Below, in pieces: positions 1 to 11,300 of a stretch of DNA of 64,000 bases. The position numbers and the translations under genes are program-made. The notes below the pieces were generated by a model, which had not been told where the DNA came from, ran no database searches, and saw only the letters and a program-made list of their open reading frames with translations. This DNA is from Neelides folsomi (Eukaryota > Arthropoda > Collembola > Neelipleona > Neelidae): NCBI GenBank assembly GCA_034687125.1, contig JAQGBZ010000026.1:124001-188000 (forward strand). The letters are read 5' to 3'. Position 1 is the first letter of the stretch. The number at the start of each line of letters is the position of its first letter.

Positions 1-148
1 ATGATAGTTATGTTTAATAACTTTATAGTGATTGTGTGTTATACGTGAGTATTTTAAATGCATGAGTTAGGTTAGTAAAACTAATTGCTCGTTAAATAAA
101 GCGAATTAGTGAAGTTGATTTTAAAATAAGTATTTTTTAAGTTAAACT
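1..148. other. Window edge downstream of TDxE ORF
   Basis: AT-rich, with no AATAAA on the minus strand. It would be 3'UTR or intron of whatever transcript carries the 149-1375 ORF. Confidence 0.3.
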
Positions 149-1375
149 TTAATCTGTTAAACCTCGCTTCCTTTTCATCATTTGCTTTCTCCTGATCCTT
201 CTCGCCTTCGCAATATTTGAAGTTGCTGAAGAGGTTTCAAGAGGAAGGACAATCGTCACAGTCCCTTTGTCAAAATCGGAAATTTCATTTTTTCGCCCTT
301 CCCGAACTCCACCTTCTATTTCCCTCACTGAAGTTCGATCAATTGAATCCAACGACAAACTCCGTTCAACCTCGTCTTTATGGAAAATATGTGTTTTCCC
401 GAAATCCTCGCAATCAACTTCACTTTCTCCCTCAACCCCATCCATTTCCTCGACATCGGTATCCAAATCATCTCCACCAGTTACTCCCAGAAAAGAACTC
501 CCCTTAATGGAATTAGCTGAATTCCCTTTCCCACCTGAATTCCCCTGCCCACCTGATTTCCTCCCCCGAAACATCATTTTCCCTTCCTGTAATTTAGGAA
601 TGATTTTCCTTTCATTCTCTTCCTCTGCAGATGAATAAATATCTTCAGTGTCGGTTAATTCAAGATAAGCCGCATCGGTAATTTTCAACAAATCCTCTTT
701 CATATCTTTCTTTTCTCCTAAAATACTTTTGATCGATTTTCCTTCTTTCCCCTCTTCCTGAATATCAAATTCGTCAATGTCAAATTCGTCAATGTCAAAT
801 TCAACATCGGTGAGAATGGGATCATCATCCTTCACACTCGAATTAACGTCACTTTCCCTCTTAATGCCCTGTTCAGATTGAACAACCCGTTGATTCATTT
901 CTCCATTTACATCCTCCCCGCCCTCGCTATCTCCCTCGACATCCTCTAAATCCGTCCCTAGTTCATTCGAATCTAAAACCACCATTTGCGGAACATGGAG
1001 TAAATAATGGTGAGAATTTCCCTCGTCGCCCTCCACGGACAAATTCCCGCCAAACTTCCCCAAATCAATGGCCCGGGAGACATGTGGTATTGGTTGATTT
1101 TCCAATTCCTCATCTCCTGATTCTCCTGATGCAATCTCAAAGTCCGTGAGGTCGGCAGGGGAGCCGTTTGGAGGCTCAAGAAGTCTATTTCTTCCCTCAC
1201 CCGCCTCATTATGATAACAAGGTCTCTCGTTAGCCTCGCCCTCGACAAACTCCACGTCTGTGAGAGGCTCAAGGAAGGAAATTGGAGAAAGACGCGTCGT
1301 ATCCGGAAGATCTTGGAGTTGGTCTGGCGAACCCAAGCCACCACTCCAACCGTTCATCTCTTCAGAAATTGCCAT
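149..1375 (-). CDS. Acidic TDxE-repeat ORF; ankyrin 3' exon or separate gene
   Basis: A 408-codon ORF begins MAISEEMNGW (context AATATGG) and ends in a basic tail, RRIRRKQMMKRKRGLTD. It is very acidic and carries six TD-x-E motifs (residues 39, 77, 141, 189, 241, 306) and a tandem DIDEF. Reading stays open upstream to the acceptor-like CCTTCTAG at 1385, but that acceptor needs phase 0 while the giant exon ends in phase 1. A second good acceptor (CCTCTCACAG before 1257) does match phase 1, yet cuts the first TDVE copy. The giant exon holds related SDTE/SDVE motifs and lies 0.7 kb upstream on the same strand. A further ankyrin exon or a separate intronless gene both remain possible. Confidence 0.6.
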   Translation of the reverse strand: MAISEEMNGWSGGLGSPDQLQDLPDTTRLSPISFLEPLTDVEFVEGEANERPCYHNEAGEGRNRLLEPPNGSPADLTDFEIASGESGDEELENQPIPHVSRAIDLGKFGGNLSVEGDEGNSHHYLLHVPQMVVLDSNELGTDLEDVEGDSEGGEDVNGEMNQRVVQSEQGIKRESDVNSSVKDDDPILTDVEFDIDEFDIDEFDIQEEGKEGKSIKSILGEKKDMKEDLLKITDAAYLELTDTEDIYSSAEEENERKIIPKLQEGKMMFRGRKSGGQGNSGGKGNSANSIKGSSFLGVTGGDDLDTDVEEMDGVEGESEVDCEDFGKTHIFHKDEVERSLSLDSIDRTSVREIEGGVREGRKNEISDFDKGTVTIVLPLETSSATSNIAKARRIRRKQMMKRKRGLTD

Positions 1376-1385
1376 ATTTAATTCC

Positions 1386-2083
1386 TAGAAGGACCATTTT
1401 GTCACACTTGACTCCACAGAGAGAGAAAAGAATTAGCAGACGCCGGAGAGTTTGCATTTATTGGAACGTTTTTTCAATCTTCATTTAAGTTAACATCAAA
1501 TGTTATAAAGGAATCTTGATATTTAAAACATCGACATATCTAATCACTAATCAAAAGTAATTTAATCGAAATTATATATTACAACGCAACTTATAGAAAA
1601 AAGCCAGCCAATAATAATTGCACTACGATTGCCATACCCTGCTCATAAAGAGTATTCTTGGAAAAAAAGTGTGTAGTTGTTATTCGACAAAAATGAATTC
1701 AAGTTGTGTAAAATGAACTACAAAAATGCAATTTATTACCAAAAATATGAAGTTTGGTAATATTGAAGCCAATATGCAAACATGAATTCTGTAAAAAATA
1801 TTAGACGAAAAAATGGAAAAACTAATTAAAAAATCATTAAGATCATCATTAAATACTTGAGGCATAAATTTTTGAATTCACATAATAACAAGGTAGTGTA
1901 TCTTACATTTATAATAAAAAATAGATAATTATTTAAATAAATACATAAAAGTAGGTACGAACAAATTGAATTAAATATCTGTAGTTTTCATAAAAAATAA
2001 AATTTTGAAAATTATAATAGGTATAAAAATAATTGAATCATTTCATTTGAAAACATTTAAAGTCAAAATTTCTATTATGTGGA
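1386..2083. other. Gap between giant exon and TDxE ORF
   Basis: AT-rich, with no supported coding exon. The donor of the giant exon (2091-2090) lies at its edge. AATAAA on the minus strand occurs at about 1732-1737 and 1456-1461, so an isoform reading through the donor could end here. Confidence 0.4.
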
Positions 2084-2091
2084 TCAATTAC

Positions 2092-5000
2092 CTTTAACGG
2101 AGAAATTGAAGTGGAGGAGAGGAGCAATACTCTCGACCACAGACGGATACTCTCCAGTCAAGGAGTCAACACGCGGTGGAGACAAGCGCGTGATTTGCAA
2201 CTCCGTCGATTCCGAGGTCCTCGACTCCCCCGAGATGGAAATGGGCGAGGAGGAGATGGACGTCCTCGGCGAGTGTTGTGACTGAGGTTCATTCAACCCG
2301 CCAGTGCTCTCTACACCCCCGCATGAAACTTCCCCGCTCTTACGCCCGCTTGATGGAGAGGATGAGCCTGAGCTACTAGAAGACTTTTTCCTACTACCTT
2401 CACTGCTACCCGTTCCAATGCTACCCTTAATTCCTACCCGCCCACCTGAGGACCCCGAATCTGAGGAGGTTTGAGAACAAGACCTTGATTTGAATCCTGA
2501 CCCCTCCAAACTCCCTCTGGGTGAATCTCCCCCTTGTTGAGAAGAAGATGAAGTTTTGGGTGAAGTCCCTTTGGGTGAGCCTTCTTTAGATGATTCGTCT
2601 TTTGAAGATTCTCCTTTAGATCCTTTAGATGAACTTTTGTCTCTTGGAGACGCTGAGGCCGATTCGGCCGATTCTTTAGGTGAAATTGAACTTCGCGGCG
2701 AAGCAGATTCACTGCATTCAATTGAAAGCTTTCCGGAACTACAGACAGACTCAACTTCACTTGGAATGGCCTGCTGACCTTCTTCTCCGCCAACAGATTC
2801 AGAAGAATGGGAATGCGTGGACATGGCCGAGCTCCCATGACCTTTTCCTGATCCAGGCCCTGACCCAAGTCCCGACCCAGGTCCTGACCCAAGCCCTGAT
2901 CCTACTTGACTGCCACTTGTACTTGTAGATGAAGACTCCACTAGGAGTTGCAAATTCCTCGCTTCTGACTCGATCTTCTGCCCAATTTCTGAATAAATGA
3001 CCTCGTAGGTCTTTACAAACACTTCTGAGGTGATGATGGCCGGAGCTGAGGCCGGGCGCGGGAGGGTTGTTTGGAATTCAATCTGATACTCTAAGTCAGG
3101 CGTAGAGTACAGAGACTTTCGTCTTTTCTCAAGCTTCGTCGGCCCAAAAGGCTTTTTGGGAAATATTGGGCTCGACTTCAAGTTGCCTTCATCCTTTGTC
3201 ACATTTTGAGAAATGTGGTGGTGAGGCTGCGGTTCCTCTTTCCCCATTTCCTCATTGGGCGGTGAGGGAGAGCGGGAAATGAAGAACATTCGTTTTTCTC
3301 TTTCCTCCGTGGGTGATGAGGTTGATCGTGGGGCTCCTTGAATAAATGACACCTTGATTTCCCTGATGAATTCTTCATTGGAAATTAATTCCTTTTCCTC
3401 TGCCAAGGGAGTTTTAGGTTTGATGTGGGTTGTTGCGGACTGAAGAGAACTCATTACATCTTTACTCTCATCAACCTCCAATTGCTCCTGAGTGACATCT
3501 AAACCGAGTCCTTCAATTGGAGATAAAAGATCTGCTGATGAGACAGTGTCTCCAGGTATAACTACAGGTATATTTTCCCTACTCTCTTTACATGTCTCTT
3601 CAACCGTGTCTTTACATATCTCTTTATGTGTATCTTCTACATGTTGGTGCATCTCTTCATCATGGGTTTCATGAGGGATCGATGATTGTTCCATTTGGAT
3701 GCTTAGAGTCAACTCAGATGAGATTGTGGATGGCAAGGGAGTTGTTGAATCCTTATGACTCTCAATGTTAATTGCTTTTTCCTCTTCCCCTCCGGCTCCG
3801 CTTTCTCCGCTCACCTCTTTTTCTTTTTCTTCCTCTCTCCCAATTTCAATGTTTTTCAATTCTTCCTTCATCTTTCCAATTTGGAGCTCAACTTGCATTA
3901 AAACATCTTCATTCCCAGTCATCTCAACGACCAAAGTGTCTTCCTCACTCACCAATGAAGCTTGTGTTATTTCAATTTTCTCTGGTGGTGTTTCTTTCCC
4001 AGCTGAATCCCCACTCTTATCTTCCTTTATATAAATGATTCCCCCTTCAGAAGAAGAGGATTTAGCCGGAGATCGTTCTTCCTCAATAACGGCCAATTTA
4101 TCATCATCGATTTCGGTGAGGCCGAGCATGGCTTTATAAATGGGAGTCATGGCTTGGTCCGTGGGAGTTGGAGTCAAATCAGGTCGGAGCATCTTTACTT
4201 CTTTTTTGAGTTGGGAAGCGGCCTCGCTGGCCTCGTCCACCAATTTCCCCATTTGGCTGAGCAATTGATCCGGCTTTTTCGGACCGACTTTCCCATCTCT
4301 GCTCTTGACCTCAAAGGACCCTTCTTCACATTTATTAAATGCTTCCTCCTGTTCTTGGGATTGACTCTCTAATGCAATTTGGGAGTCTTGGGAAGATAAG
4401 CAATCGGGTTGGATGAGAGGAATTATTTCTTTTTTCGGTTCTGACGGCTCCAACGAGGGAAGAATGGTAATTTTATCATCTTTTCCAAATTCAATTCCCT
4501 CCTCATCGGCTCTTAATTGAGTTCCTTCCACAGTTGGCTGATTTACTTTTCCCCCTTTTTGCATTTCATCTTCTTGGCTCTCGCCTGTGCCCTTTACTCC
4601 CACGTCTTCAATAACATCATTGGGTTTCTCGGGTTTCTTAGAGATTTCCGTCATTCCCACATCCGCAAATAATTTACAAGTAGAATCAATTGAGACGTTG
4701 GGGAAAAGCGGAGCTTCTTCAATTTTTGATTCCACATATTCCGAACCCATTGAAATTTCATGAGAAACCCGAGATTCCACTTTTGTCTCAATATCGATTT
4801 CCGCAATTTTAGTCTCATCCATTAAACCTTTCCCTTTGGCCATTAATTCTGAATCGACTTCTCGAGTTTGATCAATTTGGAATTCCAACCCTCCGCTCAC
4901 CTCTTCTTCATTACTAACTCCCACATCCTTCTCATCTTCCAATGTCACAATATCCAATTTCCCCTCATTTGCTTTGATTCGAAGGGAATCCTCGGGAAAA

Positions 5001-8000
5001 GCTGGAAATTCCCCAACAAAGGATTTTTCAATTCCATCCCTTGTATCAGAGCCCTTTATTGGGTCTAAATGAGAGACAGCCGGTTTCACCAAATCAATAT
5101 CCTTATTAGAAGTTCTCAAGGAGTCCATTGAATCCTCTCGAGCTGTCAGCTCATGTTCTCCAATATCTCCCATTACTTGTGGAACAATATCAGTCCCGGG
5201 TTCTTTCTTCTCATCTCCACTCATTTGGGAAGTGGTAAGGATGTCGGGGGTTTGGTCCATTATCCCTTCACAACCTGACACTGACGTGGCTCTGGCTGGA
5301 GAAAAGGACAATGGGGTAGATTTGCCTCCTTCTTTCGAGTTAATTGGAGATAAGGCGGCTCCGCATGTTGGAATCTCTTCACGGACTTCTTCAATTACTT
5401 TTCCACTCTTTCCCTCCTCTTCAATCCTGTGAGTTTGGGAGTCCAAAAGAGGAAATAAGTCGACTTTTTCCATGTTGTCCGCATCAGCTTTCCCTTCCGT
5501 TTTTAAATCTCCTGCTCTGGTGTGGTAATCCTCAATCCCTCCTTTGACATGAGGAATTTGAGGAAATTCCTCTTTTTTGCAAATTTCATTATTTGGAGAA
5601 ATTGATTCAATTGAGTCTGGGGAAATTTCGACGAGTTCCTTTTCATCTGTGGCTTGGAATTGGAAAGCGGGAGTGTCTTGGGTAATCTGATAGGAAGTAA
5701 TGGGGTCTTCTGCGAGGGTGGATGTGGAATGAGCCTCCACGATCTCAAACTCCCGACGCTGCAATCCCTCATTTAAAGTAGAAATGACTCGAGTTTGTTC
5801 CAGTAAAACCTCGCTCATTCGGGTGCTCAAAATCTCTTCAGCAAATTCCCCGATCCCTCCAGCTCCTCCTGATTCCCTTTCCAATTCCCCGGGAGAAAGG
5901 TCTTTGACTTCCCCGCAAACTTCAGAAATATCAACTTTCCCTTCTCCCTCCTCTCCTTCACTTTTCTCTACTTCATCTTCCTCGGCTCCGCTTTCAATTT
6001 TTTCCTCTCTGGATGTTTGGCTCTCCAAAGTGCCCAATTTCAATTTACTCATCTCCTCCACGCGTCCATCATCCTCATTTTCACTTCCCTTCGATGGTTC
6101 TTTCACCGCTCCAGTTAGTTTGCTTAATTCCTCAACTTTGTCTTTTTCAATTAAGTCTCTTGATTCGTCAATTTTTAAAGTTCCCTCTTTTGCGTCAGTT
6201 TTCAGCAATTCTTCAGTTTTCTGAATTTCTTTCGATTTTGAAATTTCATCAGTTTTCTGAATTTCCTTCGATTTTGAAATTTCTTCAGTTTTCATAATTT
6301 CTTCAGTTTTCATAATTTCTTCAGTTCTCATAATTTCAGATTTCATAGTTGTATCAGTTTTATCAGTTTCTTCAGTCTCAACAGATTCCTCAAATTTACC
6401 TTCTAATTTTTCTCCTTCAATTACTACTTCATGGGATTCCAGACTCTTTTCAAGTTTTTCCTCAACTTCTTTCAGCCCAATTTCTTTTTTAGTTGACTCA
6501 ACTTTGAGCTCCCCGTGCGGACTTTCGTCCCTATCAGTCTCAATGATTTCAGGGGAAGGTACATCGGGTGATATAGGAAGGTTTAATTGAATCTCCCTCG
6601 CCTCTTCGATGACTTGGGAAATAAACTCCGTTGCTTTGATCCGGAGCCGCTCATCTAAAACTTTACTTTCCTCATTACGTTCGAGTAAGTCACTTTGATT
6701 AATTTTCTCCTCTTCATCTCCCGGTTGAGCGCGGAGCTCAAGTTTCGCGTCTTCGTCGACCGATCCCATCGCGGGCTCAACAAGTTTTTGAGGGAATGGA
6801 TCTTTGATTGTTCCTCGGTCCAATTTCACGCCTTCGCCCTCGAGAGTTTCCTCCATTACTTCGGTCTTCGGTTTGAATAAATATTTATCGCTGGCCTCTT
6901 CTTTAATTTTCCTTTCTTTGACATTCTCTTTTAATTCCTCATCTTCCTCATTAAATTTCTCATCTTTAGCTTTCTCATCTTTTACTTTTACTTTCTCCTC
7001 ATCTTTCACCATTTCACCCGAAATTATATTTTTATCAGAAATCACAGAATTCTCCTCAGAAAATTCCATTTTCTCCTCGGTTTCTTTTATCTGAGCGAAA
7101 GATTCAACTTGTTGAATCTTCATAATCTCCTTCTCCATTGATTCTGTCTTCTCCTTTGACTCTTCTATTACAAGACTAGCCTCTTCAAAACTCGCGTCCA
7201 CGCGAGTAATTTCCGAACAAATCACAGTAATTTGATCAACTTTTTCTCCGCTAACTTTAGTCACCGGTTTCTCCGCAGCACTTGCAATTATCACAGATTT
7301 CATACATTCCTTCTCGAAACTTTTCTCGTTCACCTCTGACACGACAAAGCGTTTTTTCTCAGGTAAAGTAGCAGAAGCAACATGTACAGTCGTCGCTTCA
7401 ATTTTCCCCTCATTCGCAAGCTCATCTAAATTTCCAAAAGCTCCAACATCTTCTTCAATGCTCATATCAAACTGCATCTCATCCTCGTCGGCTGATAAAG
7501 ACCTCAAACGCCCTTCTTTCCCAATAGGGCTTCCTTCATCCTTCAGATCTTCAAATTCCTTCTCATTAAATTCTTTCGGACCTTTAAAATCTACTTTGGT
7601 TTCGATTGATTCTTTAAATTCCGTCTGAATTGACATTTCTTGGGAATGAATTTCTTCTAATTTCTTTTCAACATCTGACATCATGACCTTGACAGTGTCG
7701 GTGAGAGTTTTGTAAATATCGTCGTCTCCCATTGGGAGAGTGGCAATGTCGTGGAGTTGTGTGAGAACGATTTTTGAATCAAATTCTTTAGGGCTCGTCC
7801 CAACTCCAACTTCCACCCCTTCCCTTGACATTTGTTGGGATCGGGAGAACCTCTCGGGTTTCGGCGGCGAGTCCCCGAACAGCGGCGAGGACGCCTTATC
7901 CACCAACTCAACTTTTTCCTCCATTAACTCCAAATCCAATTGGCCCGCTTCCATCGTAATGGTCACATTCGAATCGACCGGACTTGGCGGGGCTTGATAA

Positions 8001-8382
8001 GTCGTTGAAGAAGATTCAATAATGGAAGAAGTCGTATTAAAATCTCGGTCGCTCTCGTCAATCCCGATTGACTCCGCATCCCCAAAGTCGTCCATTGACC
8101 TCGTGAGAGAAATCTTACTCCTCAAATCCTCAAAAGCCCCGGGGTCCCTCTTGGGGGAAGTGAGAGAAAAATCTGACACTTCTCCCTCAGTGTCTGACAT
8201 GAGTCCCTCCCCTCCCTTGTCCCTATCTTTGGTTAAAGTCATACTAATCCCTGTATCATAGTCAGTCGTGAGTTCCTCCGTTGGGGCCTTGATCTTCTCC
8301 GGCGTCCCAAAAGAGTCTTCGGACTTGGACCGATCCACGCGGCCCTTCAACGACTCTCCGTCCTCTGGGCCTTCCCAGTGGA
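2092..8382 (-). CDS. Ank2: Giant ankyrin tail exon (6291 nt)
   Basis: One uninterrupted exon encodes 2096 codons, from acceptor TTTTAACAG (joining [12 protein letters not shown]) to donor AAAG/GTAATT. The protein is low-complexity, rich in Glu, Lys, Ser, Asp and Thr, and probably disordered. It contains an EEI/KTEEIM-like hexapeptide array (about 6195-6340), a Gly-Ser-Pro/Leu repeat (2841-2906), a Ser-rich segment with many SP, SSSS and SPK sites near 2300-2850, and acidic SDTEGE/SDVE motifs. Giant single exons of this kind make the long neuronal ankyrin isoforms in Drosophila (Ank2-L/XL) and vertebrates (480-kDa AnkG, 440-kDa AnkB). The equivalent role here, axonal or microtubule-associated, is inference. 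Confidence 0.92.
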
Positions 8383-11300
8383 CTGTTAAAACATGAAGCC
8401 AATATGAATAAGATGAATTTTGAAAATATATGAATTCCTTCATACACTTGGCCATCAATACGAAAAAGATTGATGCTCAAGTTGACAGAACATGAATATT
8501 GAATCAGCTGTATAATTATTTATGTGTGTATTATTCCCCGAAAGACTCGTAATTTTAAATAGGAACCAATTTATAATTTAAAAAAATAGTTATTGGGGGG
8601 AAATTCTAAACTACAGATGTATTTACGAACTTAAATTTTCATTCATTCAGGTTTATATAAAAATACTTAGTTTTCGAAATCTAAGAAATTTGAATAAAAT
8701 CTTTTTTAATATTTAAAAAATGAATAAATGCAATTGGCTCCTAATTAAATCCGAGTTTATGTTATGAACCAAGGCACAAGATGCAAATTGAACAATCAAT
8801 ATTTTGTATCCAAATTGAGTGTATGCAGAGCCCCAATTTATGTTCAGAAATTATTGTCTCTTATATAAATTCATACTTTTAAGAGACGTTCAAAATGCTC
8901 CCTGTGTTTTCTATCATACAGAGGTTCTTAATATAAAAAGAGGGTCTAAATGTACAACAAATGACTGATGTGATGTAAGAGATCACAAAAATACCATAAG
9001 AAAAGTAAATATAAGAGAAAAAGAAATAAGCTGAGTGTTCCGCAGGGCATGGCAATCGGCAAGTTGGCAAAAAGGCATTTTTTCCACCAGACAGACTCAT
9101 ACAAAAAGGCTTTGTTTTTTGTTACCCAAAATGAAAGATTGAAAAAACATTTTGAATTTCTTTCAATTATCGAACCTTGGCGCAATTGAAAGAAGTTTTT
9201 GGATGATACGAACCGCCCAGTAGGGTTCGATAATGAAGAAAACTTAAAGTAAAACTTTTTTACCTTTTTTTCCTCTTTCAGATTCTTATCATTCAGCCCA
9301 ATCTGAAGCCTTGCAAACCTCCGTGCTGCAATTCTTCTTTACAAATATATGAAAGTTGGAACGCTTACCTTCGGCTTGTCAGGGAAAGCCGTACAAATAA
9401 CCCGAAAAGTAATAAATAGGAAGATTTCCGTATCTTTCAAGGAGTTTTAAATTTCAATTATAGAGAGTCGTTCTTTCGACTTGTCTTTCAACTACTTCAC
9501 GATCATAATGAGAAATCTAATTGAGATAAACTTGGAAGTCACACTATTTTGTATTTAATAGTGAACCCATACATGAACCCTAGAGTTAAATCCTACTTTA
9601 TCACATTGGATTGTGAGGTTTCATTTAACAAAAAAATGTTAAATAAAAGCTTAAATGTCACACTAGCGAATCCTCTTAAAATCACCTAAAGGTATTACCA
9701 TCATAAAACTGGTTTTTATTCAATTACTTTAAATACTTATGTAGCGACTACGAAAATAAGAGAATTTCGTTAAGAAATTGAATACTTATACTTAATAAAT
9801 ATAAGAAACTTTATGTACAAAATACTAATACTTGGTTTATTTAAACTCAACTTATTGTTATATGTTGAGGGTAATTTTTTTATAGCGTGTAAAAGTTGTA
9901 GAATGTTATTCAAAGGGTTTAGTTGAGAAAACGACATTAAAGGGATGTTCAATTTGGATAAAGAGATTAAAATTTAAAGTTAGATAAACTCGATCGATCT
10001 AGTACTGTGAATTTTTTTAATGGTAATAGAACAATTTTCAAGTGATTAAAGCTGCACGGAGGTTTCCATCAGCGTGACTTTGCTCTCGCATGCCAACTTC
10101 AATTGTAGTCAAAATTGTTATTGATAAACAAAAAGTCAAAAAAGGATTAACTTTGTAAGCTTTCATCAAAAAATGATATCGGGTGAAATAAACAAAAATT
10201 TCCCTTTTTCAAAATTGTTAATCGACATGAACAACATTGAATAAATGTTAATTATTAGTGAACTTATCTCCAAAAATTGTGTTAAAGAGGATTTTGGCAT
10301 TATTAATTAATTAAGGTTAACGGTTAGTTTGTTATGTAAAATAAGTTTACAAAATTAATAAATGAAATGAAAGCAAAATTGATATAACGGGTTTGTCCAG
10401 CTTTCTATTAACTAAACTAATTCTATTCTTTAATTGTCTTATTATTTAGATTTATAAAAAATTAGCTAATATTTCAGCTTGAGCTTCATGAGTAGAGTGT
10501 ATGTTCAATATTGGAAAAGCAGTTTATCTAATGTAAGTGCAGATAATTAAGAGTTCAAATCTTACCTTTGGCTGTGCAAACTTTCTCTTCTCCAACATAT
10601 TTTTGTTCTTCTCTTTCATAGGACGATGTCATCTTATTTGATTCGAACACATCAGGACTAACGCTCCTCAGTCGAGTCTTGGATTTAAAAGGCTCCGGCT
10701 GAGAAATGTCTTCTAAGGATTCCGAATCCTAAAATTGAAAAAAATATTGTTTATCAAAAATTCCTAACTAAATTTATATTGAATTTATTATTTAAATATA
10801 TCTTTTAATTTTTAAATTGTTCATTGTTTGTGAGTACTTTACTCATATATTAAATTAATGAATTTTATAAATATAGAAAATTGATGGTCTTGTTACTTTG
10901 CGTTTTACCTTCATAATGTCCTGTTCATCATAAGAAACATCTAAACTCATGTTTCTCTTATCTTGTTTCATGCTAGATTGAATGATTTGGGACTCGAGTC
11001 CTTTGACTCCATCAACATGAACTTGGGCAATGAGCTTCTCAGAAGCGTCTGTTACTGGTGCTAAATTTCCAATACATCGACTCACGATGTCGTCTCTTCC
11101 TATGGCATTGAGAGCTTTTTCTAAACAATTCCCAGTCGCACGATCACCAGCTTGTTGCATCCACAATCGAAGCATTACAGTCGCCTAAAAGATCAATAAT
11201 AAGTTATTTTATTCATGATTCTACTTTTAATTTTTAGATATAATAACGCAACTTCAGTGATATGAAAATCTAATGTAAAATCCGAATTACCTGCTGATGT

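Noticed and set aside
2556-2777. Many plus-strand ORFs across 2.1-8.3 kb, rich in Ser, Leu, Phe and Pro
   Set aside because: They are antisense shadows of the giant ankyrin exon; their composition is the complement of its Glu/Lys/Ser codons.
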